Shown: piece after piece, positions 52,863 to 62,128 of the stretch
Layout: the number at the start of each line of letters is the position of its first letter
Position numbering within the stretch: the stretch's first letter is position 1
From: Paenibacillus alkalitolerans
GTDB lineage: Bacteria; Bacillota; Bacilli; Paenibacillales; YIM-B00363
Direction of reading: 5' to 3'
NCBI RefSeq assembly: GCF_016482785.1
Contig: NZ_JAEMXM010000018.1
Span: 1-64,000 of the forward strand
DNA length: 64,000 bases
Translations under genes and position numbers: made by a program
The notes under the pieces: generated by a model
What the model was told of the DNA's origin: nothing
The model's database searches: none
The model's input: only the letters and a program-made list of their open reading frames with translations

Positions 52863-53762
52863 TTAATGATCTCCAGCGGTCTTCGCTTTGACTGAATGAC
52901 CGATCCGGCGGCGTTTCCACGCGATGCCGTGAGTCGGAGAGAAAATCAGTGTAAGCACGAAAAGCGCTCCGGCCACGGCGACCATCGATCCGGTAATGGA
53001 CGCGTTCAAAAGCGAGGATACGTAATAACCGAGCAATGCGCTGCCCACACCGTAGCCTACGCTGTAAACGATCATCCGGGACAACCGCTCCGTCATCAAA
53101 TAGGCGCTCGCCGGCGGAATAACGAGCATGCCGAGAACGAGAATCGCGCCGACACTTTCGAACGATGCAACCGTCGTGACACTGACGAGACCCATAAGCG
53201 CGTAATGGAACAGAGCGACCGGAATGCCGACAGCCGCCGCCATTGCCGGGTCGAACGCGCAAATTTTAAACTGTTTGTAAAACAACCCGATAACGCCGAG
53301 CATGAGCACAAGCGCGATGCCGAGCGCCCAGAGCGATTTCGGTCCCATATCCGTCCCGAACAGGTGCAGTTTCGTCCAAGCCGCATAGCTGATCTCTCCG
53401 TACAATACGCAGTCGAGGTCCAAATCGACCTGACGGCTGTAAAGACTGACCAATACGACCCCAATGGAAAACAGCGCCGTAAACACAACGCCGATCGATG
53501 CGTCCGATTGCACCCCGCTTTGATGAAACATTTGAATTAAGAACACTGTAATCAGTCCCAATACGGAAGCGGATAACAGCATCCATAACGAATCTCTTGT
53601 CCCGCTCAACAAGAATGCAATAACGATGCCGGGCAGCACGGCATGAGAGATCGCGTCCCCGACCATCGCCATTTTCCTCAATACGAGAAAACTCCCCACA
53701 ATACTGCAAGCGGCGGCAACCATCACACCCGTCGTCACGATGATCAATTCATTCGTTGTCAT
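52863..53762 (-). CDS. mntD: Manganese ABC transporter permease MntD
   Basis: 299 residues from ATG 53762 (AAGGAG upstream), overlapping the mntC stop by 4 bp (ATGA), so translation is coupled. Eight to nine membrane helices; AMVGDAISHAVLPGI and the AILVLGMLVIPPASA segment are typical of ABC-3 family permeases. The frame is open further upstream inside mntC but is not used. Last gene of the operon. Confidence 0.9.
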   Translation of the reverse strand: MTTNELIIVTTGVMVAAACSIVGSFLVLRKMAMVGDAISHAVLPGIVIAFLLSGTRDSLWMLLSASVLGLITVFLIQMFHQSGVQSDASIGVVFTALFSIGVVLVSLYSRQVDLDLDCVLYGEISYAAWTKLHLFGTDMGPKSLWALGIALVLMLGVIGLFYKQFKICAFDPAMAAAVGIPVALFHYALMGLVSVTTVASFESVGAILVLGMLVIPPASAYLMTERLSRMIVYSVGYGVGSALLGYYVSSLLNASITGSMVAVAGALFVLTLIFSPTHGIAWKRRRIGHSVKAKTAGDH

Positions 53763-54694
53763 AAGGAAGCTCCTTCTTTCACGGCGCTCACTCGAGCGCC
53801 GCTTTCTTTCCTTACGGTTCGCCGAACTTGCAGGCGGACAATCAGCTTCGCAAGTATTCCGCGGCGCGGAGCAAACATTAGAGAGACAACGAAGATGGCC
53901 GTCGCCGCCAACACTGCCAGCGGCCCTGTCGGCAAATTGTTTGCCGTAGTGCTTAGAAGCGTTCCGGCACTTCCGCTTACGGCTCCGAAGATGCCTGCCA
54001 GCGCCGCCATCAGTCCGAGCCGGTCGGTCCAATACCGGGCGGCCACCGCGGGAGTGATGAGCATCGAAGCCATCAGGACGACTCCGACCGCTTGAATGCC
54101 GATCACTACGGCGATTACGATTAGAAACATGAGAAACTGTTCGAGAAATGCGACCGGATAGCCGATCATCTTGGCAAAACCCGCGTCGAAGGACATCAGC
54201 TTAAATTCTTTGAACAGCAGCGAACAAACCAATATAAGAAAGACGGCAAGCCCCATCATCGTATACACGTCTGCAGAAACCATCGCCGCCGCTTGGCCGA
54301 ACAGAAATTTGTCCAACCCCGCTTGATTTCCGCTTCCCGATTGTTGAATATGCGTCAGCAGCATAATTCCGATTCCGAAGAAAACGGAGAGCACGATGGC
54401 GAGCGCCGTGTCTTGCTTGATTCTGCTGTTGCGCGTAATGAATCCGATGCCGAACGTTGCGATGATGCCCGCTATCGCCGCACCGATCAAGAAAAACCAA
54501 AGCGATTTCGTATTCGTAAGCATAAATGCGATACAAACTCCCGGCAGCGCCGCATGAGCCAGCGCATCGCCCATAAGCGATTGTTTCCGCAAATAGGCGA
54601 ACGTTCCGAGGACGCCGCTGCTCAAGCCGAGCAATAAACTTCCGAGCAATATCCAACGGATGTTCGGATCCGTAAGCAAAGACGCAATGTTCAT
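53759..54694 (-). CDS. mntC: Manganese ABC transporter permease MntC
   Basis: 311 residues from ATG 54694 behind GAGGTG. ABC-3 permease with SLMGDALAHAALPGVCIAF (coupling helix) and VVLMASMLITPAVAARY. It starts 5 bp after mntB. Pairs with MntD as the membrane heterodimer. Confidence 0.9.
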   Translation of the reverse strand: MNIASLLTDPNIRWILLGSLLLGLSSGVLGTFAYLRKQSLMGDALAHAALPGVCIAFMLTNTKSLWFFLIGAAIAGIIATFGIGFITRNSRIKQDTALAIVLSVFFGIGIMLLTHIQQSGSGNQAGLDKFLFGQAAAMVSADVYTMMGLAVFLILVCSLLFKEFKLMSFDAGFAKMIGYPVAFLEQFLMFLIVIAVVIGIQAVGVVLMASMLITPAVAARYWTDRLGLMAALAGIFGAVSGSAGTLLSTTANNLPTGPLAVLAATAIFVVSLMFAPRRGILAKLIVRLQVRRTVRKESGARVSAVKEGASL

Positions 54695-54699
54695 GGAGA

Positions 54700-55467
54700 T
54701 CACCTCGATCCTACAAGCAGTGAATCGGAATGTCCGCCTTCAAGAACCGTAAGCTTGCCGCCGTACGTCTTCTGCAGCAATTCTTTGGTGAACACGTCTT
54801 TCGTCGGCCCGACATCGATCACCGTTTTGTTCAAGAGCAGCACCCAATCGAAATATTGATCCACAGTCGCAAGGTCATGGTGAACGACGAGCACCGTCTT
54901 GCCTTCTTTCTTTAATTCGTTCAACAGCGTAATAATCGCTTTTTCCGTCGCTGCATCGACCCCTACGAACGGTTCGTCCATGAAATACAGCTTCGCGTTC
55001 TGCGCCAATGCGCGCGCGAGGAAAATACGCTGCTGCTGTCCGCCGGACAATTGGCTGATTTGCCGGCCGGCGAATTCAGACATGCCCACCTTGGCAAGAG
55101 CATCCATCGCAATATCGCGTTCTTTCGCGCCGGGACGCTGAAACCAACCGAGCTTGCCGTATGTGCCCATCGTTACGACATCCAACGCGTTGGTCGGGAA
55201 ATCCCAATCGACGGATTCCCGCTGCGGGACGTATCCTACAATTTTACGCTGTTCCTTGTAAGATTTGCCGTAGATGCCCACTTCCCCCGCCGCGCTTGGG
55301 ACGAGGCCGAGAATCGACTTGATGAGCGTCGACTTGCCGGCGCCGTTCGGTCCGACAATGCCGATCAGTCTGCCTTCCGGCACTTCGAACGAGACATTCT
55401 CCAACACGGGCTTCTTTTGATATGCGACCGTCATTCCCTTTACCGATAACGGATTTGTTTGCGTCAT
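54700..55467 (-). CDS. mntB: Manganese ABC transporter ATPase MntB
   Basis: 255 residues from ATG 55467 behind AAGGAGG. Walker A GPNGAGKST, Q loop YVPQRE, signature LSGGQQQR, Walker B LYFMDEPFVG and H loop VVHHDL. It drives import through MntCD. The open frame upstream runs through the duplicated 45-bp repeat but lacks an SD. Confidence 0.93.
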   Translation of the reverse strand: MTQTNPLSVKGMTVAYQKKPVLENVSFEVPEGRLIGIVGPNGAGKSTLIKSILGLVPSAAGEVGIYGKSYKEQRKIVGYVPQRESVDWDFPTNALDVVTMGTYGKLGWFQRPGAKERDIAMDALAKVGMSEFAGRQISQLSGGQQQRIFLARALAQNAKLYFMDEPFVGVDAATEKAIITLLNELKKEGKTVLVVHHDLATVDQYFDWVLLLNKTVIDVGPTKDVFTKELLQKTYGGKLTVLEGGHSDSLLVGSR

Positions 55468-55484
55468 CGCCGGTTCCTCCTTTT

Positions 55485-55574
55485 GCTTCCTAATATTCGT
55501 TACCGCGGACAACCTTCGGTTGCCTCTTTGCTTCCTAATATTCGTTACCGCGGACAACCTTCGGTTGCCTCTTT
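55485..55574. repeat. 45-bp direct repeat, two copies, between mntA and mntB
   Basis: Positions 55485-55529 and 55530-55574 are identical by eye. Each unit holds a hairpin (GGCAACC-GAA-GGTTGTCC on the minus strand, one bulge). The same stem without bulge occurs at 22449-22465. Confidence 0.9.
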
Positions 55575-55576
55575 GC

Positions 55577-56521
55577 TTACTTCAAAGCTTTGACGATTGT
55601 ATCCACGTTGTGCCGCACCATGCCGATGTAAGTACCTTCTGGCGTCCCGTCTTCACCCATCGCGTCGGAAAATAAGGTTCCTCCCTCCGCCACATCGTGG
55701 CCGAGCGCTTTCGCGCCTTCGACCACAGCCGTAATGTTGCGGGACGATACGCTCGACTCGACAAACACGGCTTTGATTTTACGCTCTACCAAATAGTTGC
55801 GAAGATCGGTTACGTCTTTGCTGCCCGCTTCCGAAGCGGTGCTGATGCCTTGCAAGCCGCGCACCTCAATATCGTAAGCTTTGCCGAAATAGTTGAACGC
55901 ATCGTGAGCCGTGACGAGAACTCTTCCGCTTTCGGGAATCGATGCGATCTGCTCCCTTGCGTAATCGTCGAGTTCCTTTAATTCCGATAAATAACGTTCG
56001 GCGTTCGCTTTATAATCGTCGGCGTGCTTTTCGTCCATCTTGATCAGCTGGTCGCGCACCGTTTCTGCCGCCTTCATCCACAATTGCACGTCAAACCATA
56101 CATGCGGGTCGTAAACTTCCGCGCCGTCTTCCATGACCTTGATGAGTTTGGACGGATCAATCGACTCCGCTACGGCCACAGTCGGTTTCTTCTCGGCCAT
56201 CTCTTCGAATACTTCCGTCATCTTGCCTTCCAGATGAAGTCCGTTATAGAAAATAACGTCAGCGTCTTCAAATTTCTTGATATCTCCTTGCGAAGCTTTG
56301 TACACATGCGGATCGACGCCGGAAGGCATAATTCCCGTGACCTTCACGCGCTCGCCGCCTACTTGTTCGACGATGTCGGTAATCATCCCGATCGTCGTCG
56401 TCACTTTCAACGGCCCGCCCGTCTCCGTAGAGGCGTTCTGGCTTCCGCACGCCGCCGTAAGCACGATGATAAGTGCTGTTGTTACGACCGTAAAAACTAA
56501 CTTCCACTCTCGTTTATGCAT
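55577..56521 (-). CDS. mntA: Manganese-binding lipoprotein MntA (cluster A-I substrate-binding protein)
   Basis: 314 residues, ATG behind GGGAGAG. Lipoprotein signal with lipobox LTAAC. Metal ligands of the PsaA/MntA type: His in GVDPHVYKA, His in DPHVWFD, Glu in VFVESSVSS and Asp in LFSDAMG. The Glu/Asp pair and the absence of a His-rich loop favour manganese over zinc. First gene of mntABCD. A likely MntR operator lies at its promoter. Confidence 0.92.
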   Translation of the reverse strand: MHKREWKLVFTVVTTALIIVLTAACGSQNASTETGGPLKVTTTIGMITDIVEQVGGERVKVTGIMPSGVDPHVYKASQGDIKKFEDADVIFYNGLHLEGKMTEVFEEMAEKKPTVAVAESIDPSKLIKVMEDGAEVYDPHVWFDVQLWMKAAETVRDQLIKMDEKHADDYKANAERYLSELKELDDYAREQIASIPESGRVLVTAHDAFNYFGKAYDIEVRGLQGISTASEAGSKDVTDLRNYLVERKIKAVFVESSVSSRNITAVVEGAKALGHDVAEGGTLFSDAMGEDGTPEGTYIGMVRHNVDTIVKALK

Positions 56522-56627
56522 TGTACTCTCCCTCTTCCTTGTATGTTATGTGGCAACCGGTTAAGTGTTGCACCAAACTGTTTTTTTTGCACGTGGACTG
56601 AATTGTTGTATGCGGGACTCTTTTTTA

Positions 56628-56658
56628 AATATATACAATAGTTTTGCCTTAGTGCAAC
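56628..56658 (-). promoter_or_regulatory. mntA promoter with MntR-like operator
   Basis: On the minus strand TTGCAC (56657-56652) and TATATT (56633-56628) are spaced by 18 bp. The palindrome-like TTTTGCCTTAGTGCAAC (plus strand 56642-56658) covers the -35 and resembles the known MntR site TTTGCCTTAAGG. Repression by Mn-loaded MntR is inferred. Confidence 0.5.
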
Positions 56659-56720
56659 ATTTATTTTTAAAAAAAGATCGAATACCGTGGAGGTACCCGA
56701 TTTTATACAGGCGTCTGGTT

Positions 56721-57011
56721 CACAAATGACCACCTTGTGCCACAGTGAAACAAGAACGCGATAATCCAGACCGCTTGTTTCATAGTGAAACACCGTGATG
56801 CACAAATGCACCACCTTGTGCCACAGTGAAACAAGAACGCGATAATCCAGACCGCTTGTTTCATAGTGAAACACCGTGATGCACAAATGCACCACCTTGT
56901 GCCACAGTGAAACAAGAACGCGATAATCCAGACCGCTTGTTTCATAGTGAAACACCGTGATGCACAAATGCACCACCTTGTGCCACAGTGAAACAAGAAC
57001 GCGATAATCCA
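56721..57011. repeat. 81-bp tandem repeat, about 3.6 copies
   Basis: CACCTTGTGCCACAG recurs at 56731, 56812, 56893 and 56974, exact period 81 bp; units are nearly identical. Inside each unit GTGAAACAAG and CTTGTTTCA, and GTTTCA-TAG-TGAAAC, can form hairpins. It lies between the class B PBP gene and the mnt promoter. Confidence 0.9.
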
Positions 57012-57093
57012 GGCGGAGTGTTTCACTGCGGACTATTTCCGGAATAAGAAAAAAAGGAAGAAGCAACGCTTCTCCCCGGGAACGTATATTCCG

Positions 57094-59187
57094 TTAATTG
57101 CCGCTGTCGGCCGTTTGCGTTTGCTGCTCCGTCGGCGACAGCGCCGGTTTGCCGTCAAAGCCTACATACTTGTAATAAGCTTCGAAGATTTTCGCCGCGA
57201 TCGGCGCCGCACCCCAAGCGCCGAATCCGCCGTCGGGCACCACGACCGCCACCGCAATCTTCGGTTTGTCGGCGGGAGCGAACGCGACGAATACGGCATT
57301 ATCCCGTATTTTCCCGCGTACTTCTTGCTCCGACGTTCCCGTCTTGGACGCGACTTCGAACGGCAAGTGGCCGAACCATTGCTTCAGCGAACTGCTCTGC
57401 GTTACCATCTTCATGCCTTTGTGTAAGACGTCCCAGTGCTTCTCGTCGAACTTCTCTTCGTTCAAGACGAACGGCTCGACTGTCTTCACCGTATTTCCGT
57501 CGAAATCGGTAATTCGCTCGACGAAGTTGGGCTTCAGACGCTTACCGCGGTTCGCGAGCATTGCCGTATATTGAGCCAATTGCAGCGTGGTGTACCTGCC
57601 TTGCTGGCCGAACGAAGCGTAAACCATCGCGGACTGAGGACTGCCGTTTTTTGCTTCGTGCTTGTATTCGATAACGCCCAAGCTTTCGTTCGGCAGTCCG
57701 CTTCCGGTCGATGTGCCGAGTCCGAACTTCTTCATATATTCGTCCCATACGTCAACCGCCGGAAGTCCCTTATACTTAAGGTACAGAGCTTCGCCTACCA
57801 TCTCCGCCATGAACGGATTGGACGATACCCGTATCGCATTCGCCGGATCGATTTTGCCGTATGCGTGTTTTTGAGCGTTACCTATCGATTCCGAGTCGTT
57901 CCGTCCAAAGTAGAACCTGCCCGTATCGGTATACTTCGTAGTAGGCGTGATCAGACCTTCATTCAACCCGATCAGCACCGTCAGCGGCTTCATCGTGGAA
58001 CCGAGCGGAACGATGGACGTCGGATGCTTGCTGCGTTCGTCAGCGTCCTTGTAATCCGGATACACCGTCTTGATTGTACCGTTTTGGTAGTAGGGTTGGA
58101 TTTCGTTCCATAGTTCCGTCGATAAGCCTCCGGACCAGACGCTTGGATCGTAATCCGGCATCGACGCCATCGCGATCACGTTGCCAGTGTCCACTTCCAT
58201 CGCCACCGCATAGCCCGCGCGCGCTTGCGCCCCCATCGCCGGCCATTTCAGCCGCTTCGCTTCGTCGCTCTTCATATACGCGAGTTGATCCATAATCGCT
58301 TGCTCCGCCGTCAACTGAACGTCTTTATCGATGGTCAAAACCAAATTGTTGCCCTTCTTCGGAGGCGTAACTTCGACGGGACCGATAATCTGGTTCAGGC
58401 TGTTGACCGGGTATTCCTTCTTTCCGCTAATGCCGCGAAGCTCGGTCTGATACATGAATTCGAGACCGTCGAAGCCTACCTCTTCCGTTCGCAAGTAACC
58501 CGAAGTTGCCTCCTTATTGCGGTAGAAATCCAAATATTGGCCTTCTTTTAGGTTGTTTGACGACGTGAACGGCTTCAAATATCCGATCAATTGCGCCGCA
58601 ATCGTATTGGCATCGTAGTGGCGGACGCTCTCCTCGACCACCTCGACGCCGGGAAACAGCTCTGGGTGGCTCATTACATACGCGATCTCTTTCTCGGTCA
58701 ATCCCGCTTTCACCCGGCGCGGCTCGTACATCCGGTTCATAAAAACTTTCGTGTTGCCTTCAATATCGTAGCCGACATCCATGGCGTCGAATACGTCCGA
58801 CACCGTTATTGTCTTCAACGTCGGATCGCCGTATTTCGCGAACAAATCGGCGATTTTCTCGGCCAGCGCGATATGATCTTCCCTTGTCTTCCCCGGCTCC
58901 ATCCGGAAATACAAAGATTGCGTGGATGTCGAATAAGCGATCGGATACAAGTTCCGGTCGTAGATGTTGCCGCGTATCGGAGCGATATCCACAGATCTCT
59001 TGGTCCGCTGCGATTCCATGGCGGACAGCTCTTTGCCTTCCACGAATTGAATAAACGCCAGCTTCACGACCAACACGGAAAATAAAACGAAAATGCCGAA
59101 GAAAAAAAGATTGATGCGAAACGTAAACTGCCGCCGTTTGACGATCTCTCTTTGCTGAGGATCGTCGCTGTGAAGCGTTCTCTTCAT
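57094..59187 (-). CDS. Class B penicillin-binding protein (PBP2/MrdA type)
   Basis: 697 residues, ATG behind GGAGGAGG. One N-terminal membrane helix (about 25-47), a dimerisation domain (IRGNIYDRN, about residue 75), then the transpeptidase domain with SxxK (GSTMK), SxN (VSSNP) and KTG (SKTGTSEQ). It cross-links peptidoglycan during elongation or spore cortex/wall formation. No PASTA repeats, so it is nearer to MrdA/PbpA than to SpoVD. Length is normal for the family. Confidence 0.92.
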   Translation of the reverse strand: MKRTLHSDDPQQREIVKRRQFTFRINLFFFGIFVLFSVLVVKLAFIQFVEGKELSAMESQRTKRSVDIAPIRGNIYDRNLYPIAYSTSTQSLYFRMEPGKTREDHIALAEKIADLFAKYGDPTLKTITVSDVFDAMDVGYDIEGNTKVFMNRMYEPRRVKAGLTEKEIAYVMSHPELFPGVEVVEESVRHYDANTIAAQLIGYLKPFTSSNNLKEGQYLDFYRNKEATSGYLRTEEVGFDGLEFMYQTELRGISGKKEYPVNSLNQIIGPVEVTPPKKGNNLVLTIDKDVQLTAEQAIMDQLAYMKSDEAKRLKWPAMGAQARAGYAVAMEVDTGNVIAMASMPDYDPSVWSGGLSTELWNEIQPYYQNGTIKTVYPDYKDADERSKHPTSIVPLGSTMKPLTVLIGLNEGLITPTTKYTDTGRFYFGRNDSESIGNAQKHAYGKIDPANAIRVSSNPFMAEMVGEALYLKYKGLPAVDVWDEYMKKFGLGTSTGSGLPNESLGVIEYKHEAKNGSPQSAMVYASFGQQGRYTTLQLAQYTAMLANRGKRLKPNFVERITDFDGNTVKTVEPFVLNEEKFDEKHWDVLHKGMKMVTQSSSLKQWFGHLPFEVASKTGTSEQEVRGKIRDNAVFVAFAPADKPKIAVAVVVPDGGFGAWGAAPIAAKIFEAYYKYVGFDGKPALSPTEQQTQTADSGN

Positions 59188-59255
59188 AACTTCCTCCTCC
59201 CCCGATTATCTTCTCTGCAATCGATATTTATGTTCCGGCCGGCATGGCCGGTACC

Positions 59256-59678
59256 TTAACCGTTATTTTTTGCTTGGTTAATAAATGCTTCAATCGTTTC
59301 GTCTATCGGGAAAGTGCCGATTTTCATATCGTTCCAATACAGCGTCACTTCGTTGGAACCGGCTTTTCCTTCTACGCGCACCGATCCCGTATAAACCGCG
59401 TACGTGCCGTCTTCCTTCGATTCATAAGTGGCGTTAAACGCCTGCCCGACGATCGCTTGGAACGCCTGGTCCTTCGCATCGCCCAGCACTTGGTCGCCCA
59501 TGGCGGCCAACTCGTCCGTATAGTTCGCGCCGTAAACCGCTATCGCGGCAACGAGGGCAGCGACCAAAACCCATTTCAGCACCGTCTTTACCACATTAAT
59601 AATCACAAACAAAGCGACGACGGCTGCAATGATAAGCCACCAACGTTCTTGCGCAAACGACCACCACTGTTCCGGCAT
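59256..59678 (-). CDS. Membrane-anchored protein of unknown function (140 aa)
   Basis: ATG behind GGAGGG. A Trp-rich N-terminus (PEQWWSFAQERWW), a long hydrophobic region (about 14-50) and an extracytoplasmic C-terminal domain of ~85 residues with beta strands (YAVYTGSVRVEGKAGSNEVTL). No family recognised. It precedes the PBP gene by 68 bp in the same direction and may be co-transcribed. Confidence 0.75.
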   Translation of the reverse strand: MPEQWWSFAQERWWLIIAAVVALFVIINVVKTVLKWVLVAALVAAIAVYGANYTDELAAMGDQVLGDAKDQAFQAIVGQAFNATYESKEDGTYAVYTGSVRVEGKAGSNEVTLYWNDMKIGTFPIDETIEAFINQAKNNG

Positions 59679-59866
59679 GAGAAAAGTCCCTCCGACAATT
59701 ATCGCTTTTTTGGCATGCTTTCTATATTATACATCAAGACCGTCCGACATTTCAGTAAAGTTTACACCATTATGAGAGGCGCAAAAACTGGTCTACCGGA
59801 ATGGACAAATCCATAAAACTAAGTAAGGGCCATGCCCCAGAAACAGACATACCGGAGGGAAGCCGA

Positions 59867-61054
59867 ATGAAAACCGTTATGTGGCTCTACTTGTTTATCT
59901 TTGTGGCGTTTTTCGATTTGCATGCACAATACCCGATGCTTACGCCGTTCGCCATCTCTCTTGGCGCGGCTCCGTCGTTTATCGGATTTATCATGGGCAT
60001 TTACTCGCTGACCCACCTGCCCGGCAACTTGCTTGCGGGCATCAGCGTGGACCGTTTCGGCAGCAAACCGTTCATCGTCGGAAGCCTCATTGCCGCCGGC
60101 ATATTGCTCATTATCCAAGGAGGAGTGAGCGACCCGTGGCAGTTGCTCGCCGTCCGCTCCGTCAGCGGTTTCGTTCTGGCGTTCCTCTCTCCCGCATGTC
60201 TCGCGCTGCTTGCGAAGATGGCCAAGGATCGCGTTCAACAAGGCAAGCTCATGTCCGGCAACGGTCTCGTTCATACGCTTGCATCGGTCGTTTCTCCGGC
60301 CGCAGGCGCGCTGCTGGTCAGCCAAATCGGCTTTACGAATGCGTTCGTAGCCCTGGGCTTCGGTCTGGTAGGCACCGGACTGCTAGCCATTGTCGGAGTA
60401 AAAGAACAGAAAACGCCGGCATTCGCCGGTCTTTCGACTGCAGCATCCTCCAGCCAAATCGAACCCGGTACCGCGGCCGCTTCGACAATCGCCGCCTCCG
60501 ATCAGCAAAAGATACCGTGGCTGTTTTACGGCATCCCGCTCGCATTATCGTGTTCCCAAGGTATCCTATTCTTTGAGCTTCCGCTCGTCGATTCGGCCCA
60601 GATGTCCATAATGCAATCCGGCATGCTGTTTTCCGTCGTCTCATTAGGCGCTCTGATTACTTTGGGAATGCTCTTCTTGAACAAAATATCCGCTCATATC
60701 CGTACGGCGTTCGGGAGCTTGACGCTTGCGCTTATTTTTTTCGGCATGGCGGTCGGTTGGCCTCTGCCTCTGCCGGTCGCTCTGCTGCTTATCGGCATGT
60801 CGAAAGGGGTGATCTTCCCGGCTATGGCAACGCTGTTGGCATCCGTTACCGACGCCCGGCGATACGGACGCGTATTTTCGCTGCTGTCGATTTCCTTCTC
60901 TCTCGGCGCATTCTTCGGACCGATTTTAGCCGGGCAAACGCGCGATTGGATTTCTCCGTATTACATCGCTTTCCTCGTCTTAATGGCCGCTTTGGCGATG
61001 CTGCCGTCGCCGATTCGCAATGGGAACGGAAGAGCAGCCAGCGTCCGGACCTGA
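59867..61054 (+). CDS. MFS transporter
   Basis: 395 residues from ATG 59867 behind GGAGGG; the ATG at 59801 has no SD. Twelve membrane helices; loop 2-3 motif DRFGSKPFIVG and helix 4 VSGFVLAFLSPACLALL fit drug/sugar-type antiporters. Substrate unknown. Confidence 0.88.
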   Translation: MKTVMWLYLFIFVAFFDLHAQYPMLTPFAISLGAAPSFIGFIMGIYSLTHLPGNLLAGISVDRFGSKPFIVGSLIAAGILLIIQGGVSDPWQLLAVRSVSGFVLAFLSPACLALLAKMAKDRVQQGKLMSGNGLVHTLASVVSPAAGALLVSQIGFTNAFVALGFGLVGTGLLAIVGVKEQKTPAFAGLSTAASSSQIEPGTAAASTIAASDQQKIPWLFYGIPLALSCSQGILFFELPLVDSAQMSIMQSGMLFSVVSLGALITLGMLFLNKISAHIRTAFGSLTLALIFFGMAVGWPLPLPVALLLIGMSKGVIFPAMATLLASVTDARRYGRVFSLLSISFSLGAFFGPILAGQTRDWISPYYIAFLVLMAALAMLPSPIRNGNGRAASVRT

Positions 61055-61136
61055 CCATCCGCATTTCGACATTTCCCAGGGAATTGTTACAATAGAGTGA
61101 GTCGAAAGAGAGAGTCGAACGTCGCGGAGGTCATCT

Positions 61137-61490
61137 ATGGATTTTGTAATTATCGTCGAAGGCAAGAACGACCGCAGCCGTCTGGCCAAATTGCTGTCGG
61201 AGGAAGTCCCGATATATTGCACATACGGTACGCCCGGAACGAAGCAATTGCAGCAGCTGGTCAAAAAGGTCGGCAACCGCTCGGTCTTCATCTTTACGGA
61301 CAACGACGCTTCAGGCAAACGGATCAGAGGCATTCTGCGGGATACGTTCCCGGACGCAGAACAGCTTCATACGAAAACCGGATATGCGGGAGTCGAAGGA
61401 ACTCCCGACGAGCATATCGTCCGGGAATTGGAAAAGGCCGGGCTGCAAGAGTATATCGTGTACCCCGAGCCCGACCTTTTTGCTGAATAA
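61137..61490 (+). CDS. Toprim-domain protein (YusF/RNase M5-like)
   Basis: 117 residues, ATG behind GGAGG. The Toprim catalytic pattern is complete: VEGKND (Glu) and TDNDASG (Asp-x-Asp). It is shorter than RNase M5 (about 180-190 residues) and lacks its C-terminal domain, so a B. subtilis YusF-type protein is more likely. Substrate unknown. Its stop is 4 bp from the convergent sco stop. Confidence 0.85.
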   Translation: MDFVIIVEGKNDRSRLAKLLSEEVPIYCTYGTPGTKQLQQLVKKVGNRSVFIFTDNDASGKRIRGILRDTFPDAEQLHTKTGYAGVEGTPDEHIVRELEKAGLQEYIVYPEPDLFAE

Positions 61491-61494
61491 CCGT

Positions 61495-62106
61495 CTAACC
61501 GTTAACCAATTGCAGTATATCGTCCGCGATTAAATCTTCGTCCAAATCGTCCGACTGGTACGTCCGGCGAATTTGGTTATCTTGGTCTATAAGAATGACG
61601 GCGTTGATGTGAGTGAAGTTGCCCTTATTGTCATCGATGACGGTTATTCCGTAGCTTTGGGCAACCTCGTGCACTTGCTGTTCCGTCCCCCGCAGAAACT
61701 TCCAGCCGTTCAAGTCGGCACCGTAAGCATCCGCATATTTCTTAAGCGATTCCGGAGTGTCGCGTTGGGGGTCGATCGTCGCCTGCAAAAACAGCGCATC
61801 CGTTCCGAACACTCCCCGCTCCTTCAAGCGCTCCTGTACTCTCGACAGCATATGCGTCGTCGTAGGGCACACATCCGGACAGTTAGCGAAGAAGAAATAC
61901 AGAATTCTTGCTTTTCCCTCCGTATTTTCAAGCGAAACCGCATTTCCGTCTATACCGGTCAATTCGAATCCGGATGCTTCTTTCATTACAGGCAGTTCGT
62001 TTTTTTGCCCCCCGCCCCAATATACGAATGCAATGGCGCCGAGCAGCACGACCGAAACGGCCGCCATCACCGCTTTATACCAATGTTTCCGCCAAAACCC
62101 GTCCAT
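61495..62106 (-). CDS. SCO1/SenC family copper chaperone
   Basis: 203 residues, ATG behind AAGGAGG. Membrane anchor (about 10-30), then a thioredoxin fold with Cu ligands ANCPDVCPTT (CxxxC) and His in GNFTHINAV. It delivers copper to the CuA site of cytochrome c oxidase. It follows ctaB by 22 bp, forming a cytochrome oxidase assembly pair. Confidence 0.93.
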   Translation of the reverse strand: MDGFWRKHWYKAVMAAVSVVLLGAIAFVYWGGGQKNELPVMKEASGFELTGIDGNAVSLENTEGKARILYFFFANCPDVCPTTTHMLSRVQERLKERGVFGTDALFLQATIDPQRDTPESLKKYADAYGADLNGWKFLRGTEQQVHEVAQSYGITVIDDNKGNFTHINAVILIDQDNQIRRTYQSDDLDEDLIADDILQLVNG

Positions 62107-62128
62107 TGTTGTCCTCCTTATGCGAGCG

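Noticed and set aside
56497-57066. 189-codon open frame over the 81-bp repeats
   Set aside because: Same reason: repeat period of 27 codons, no SD, and it runs into the mntA start region.
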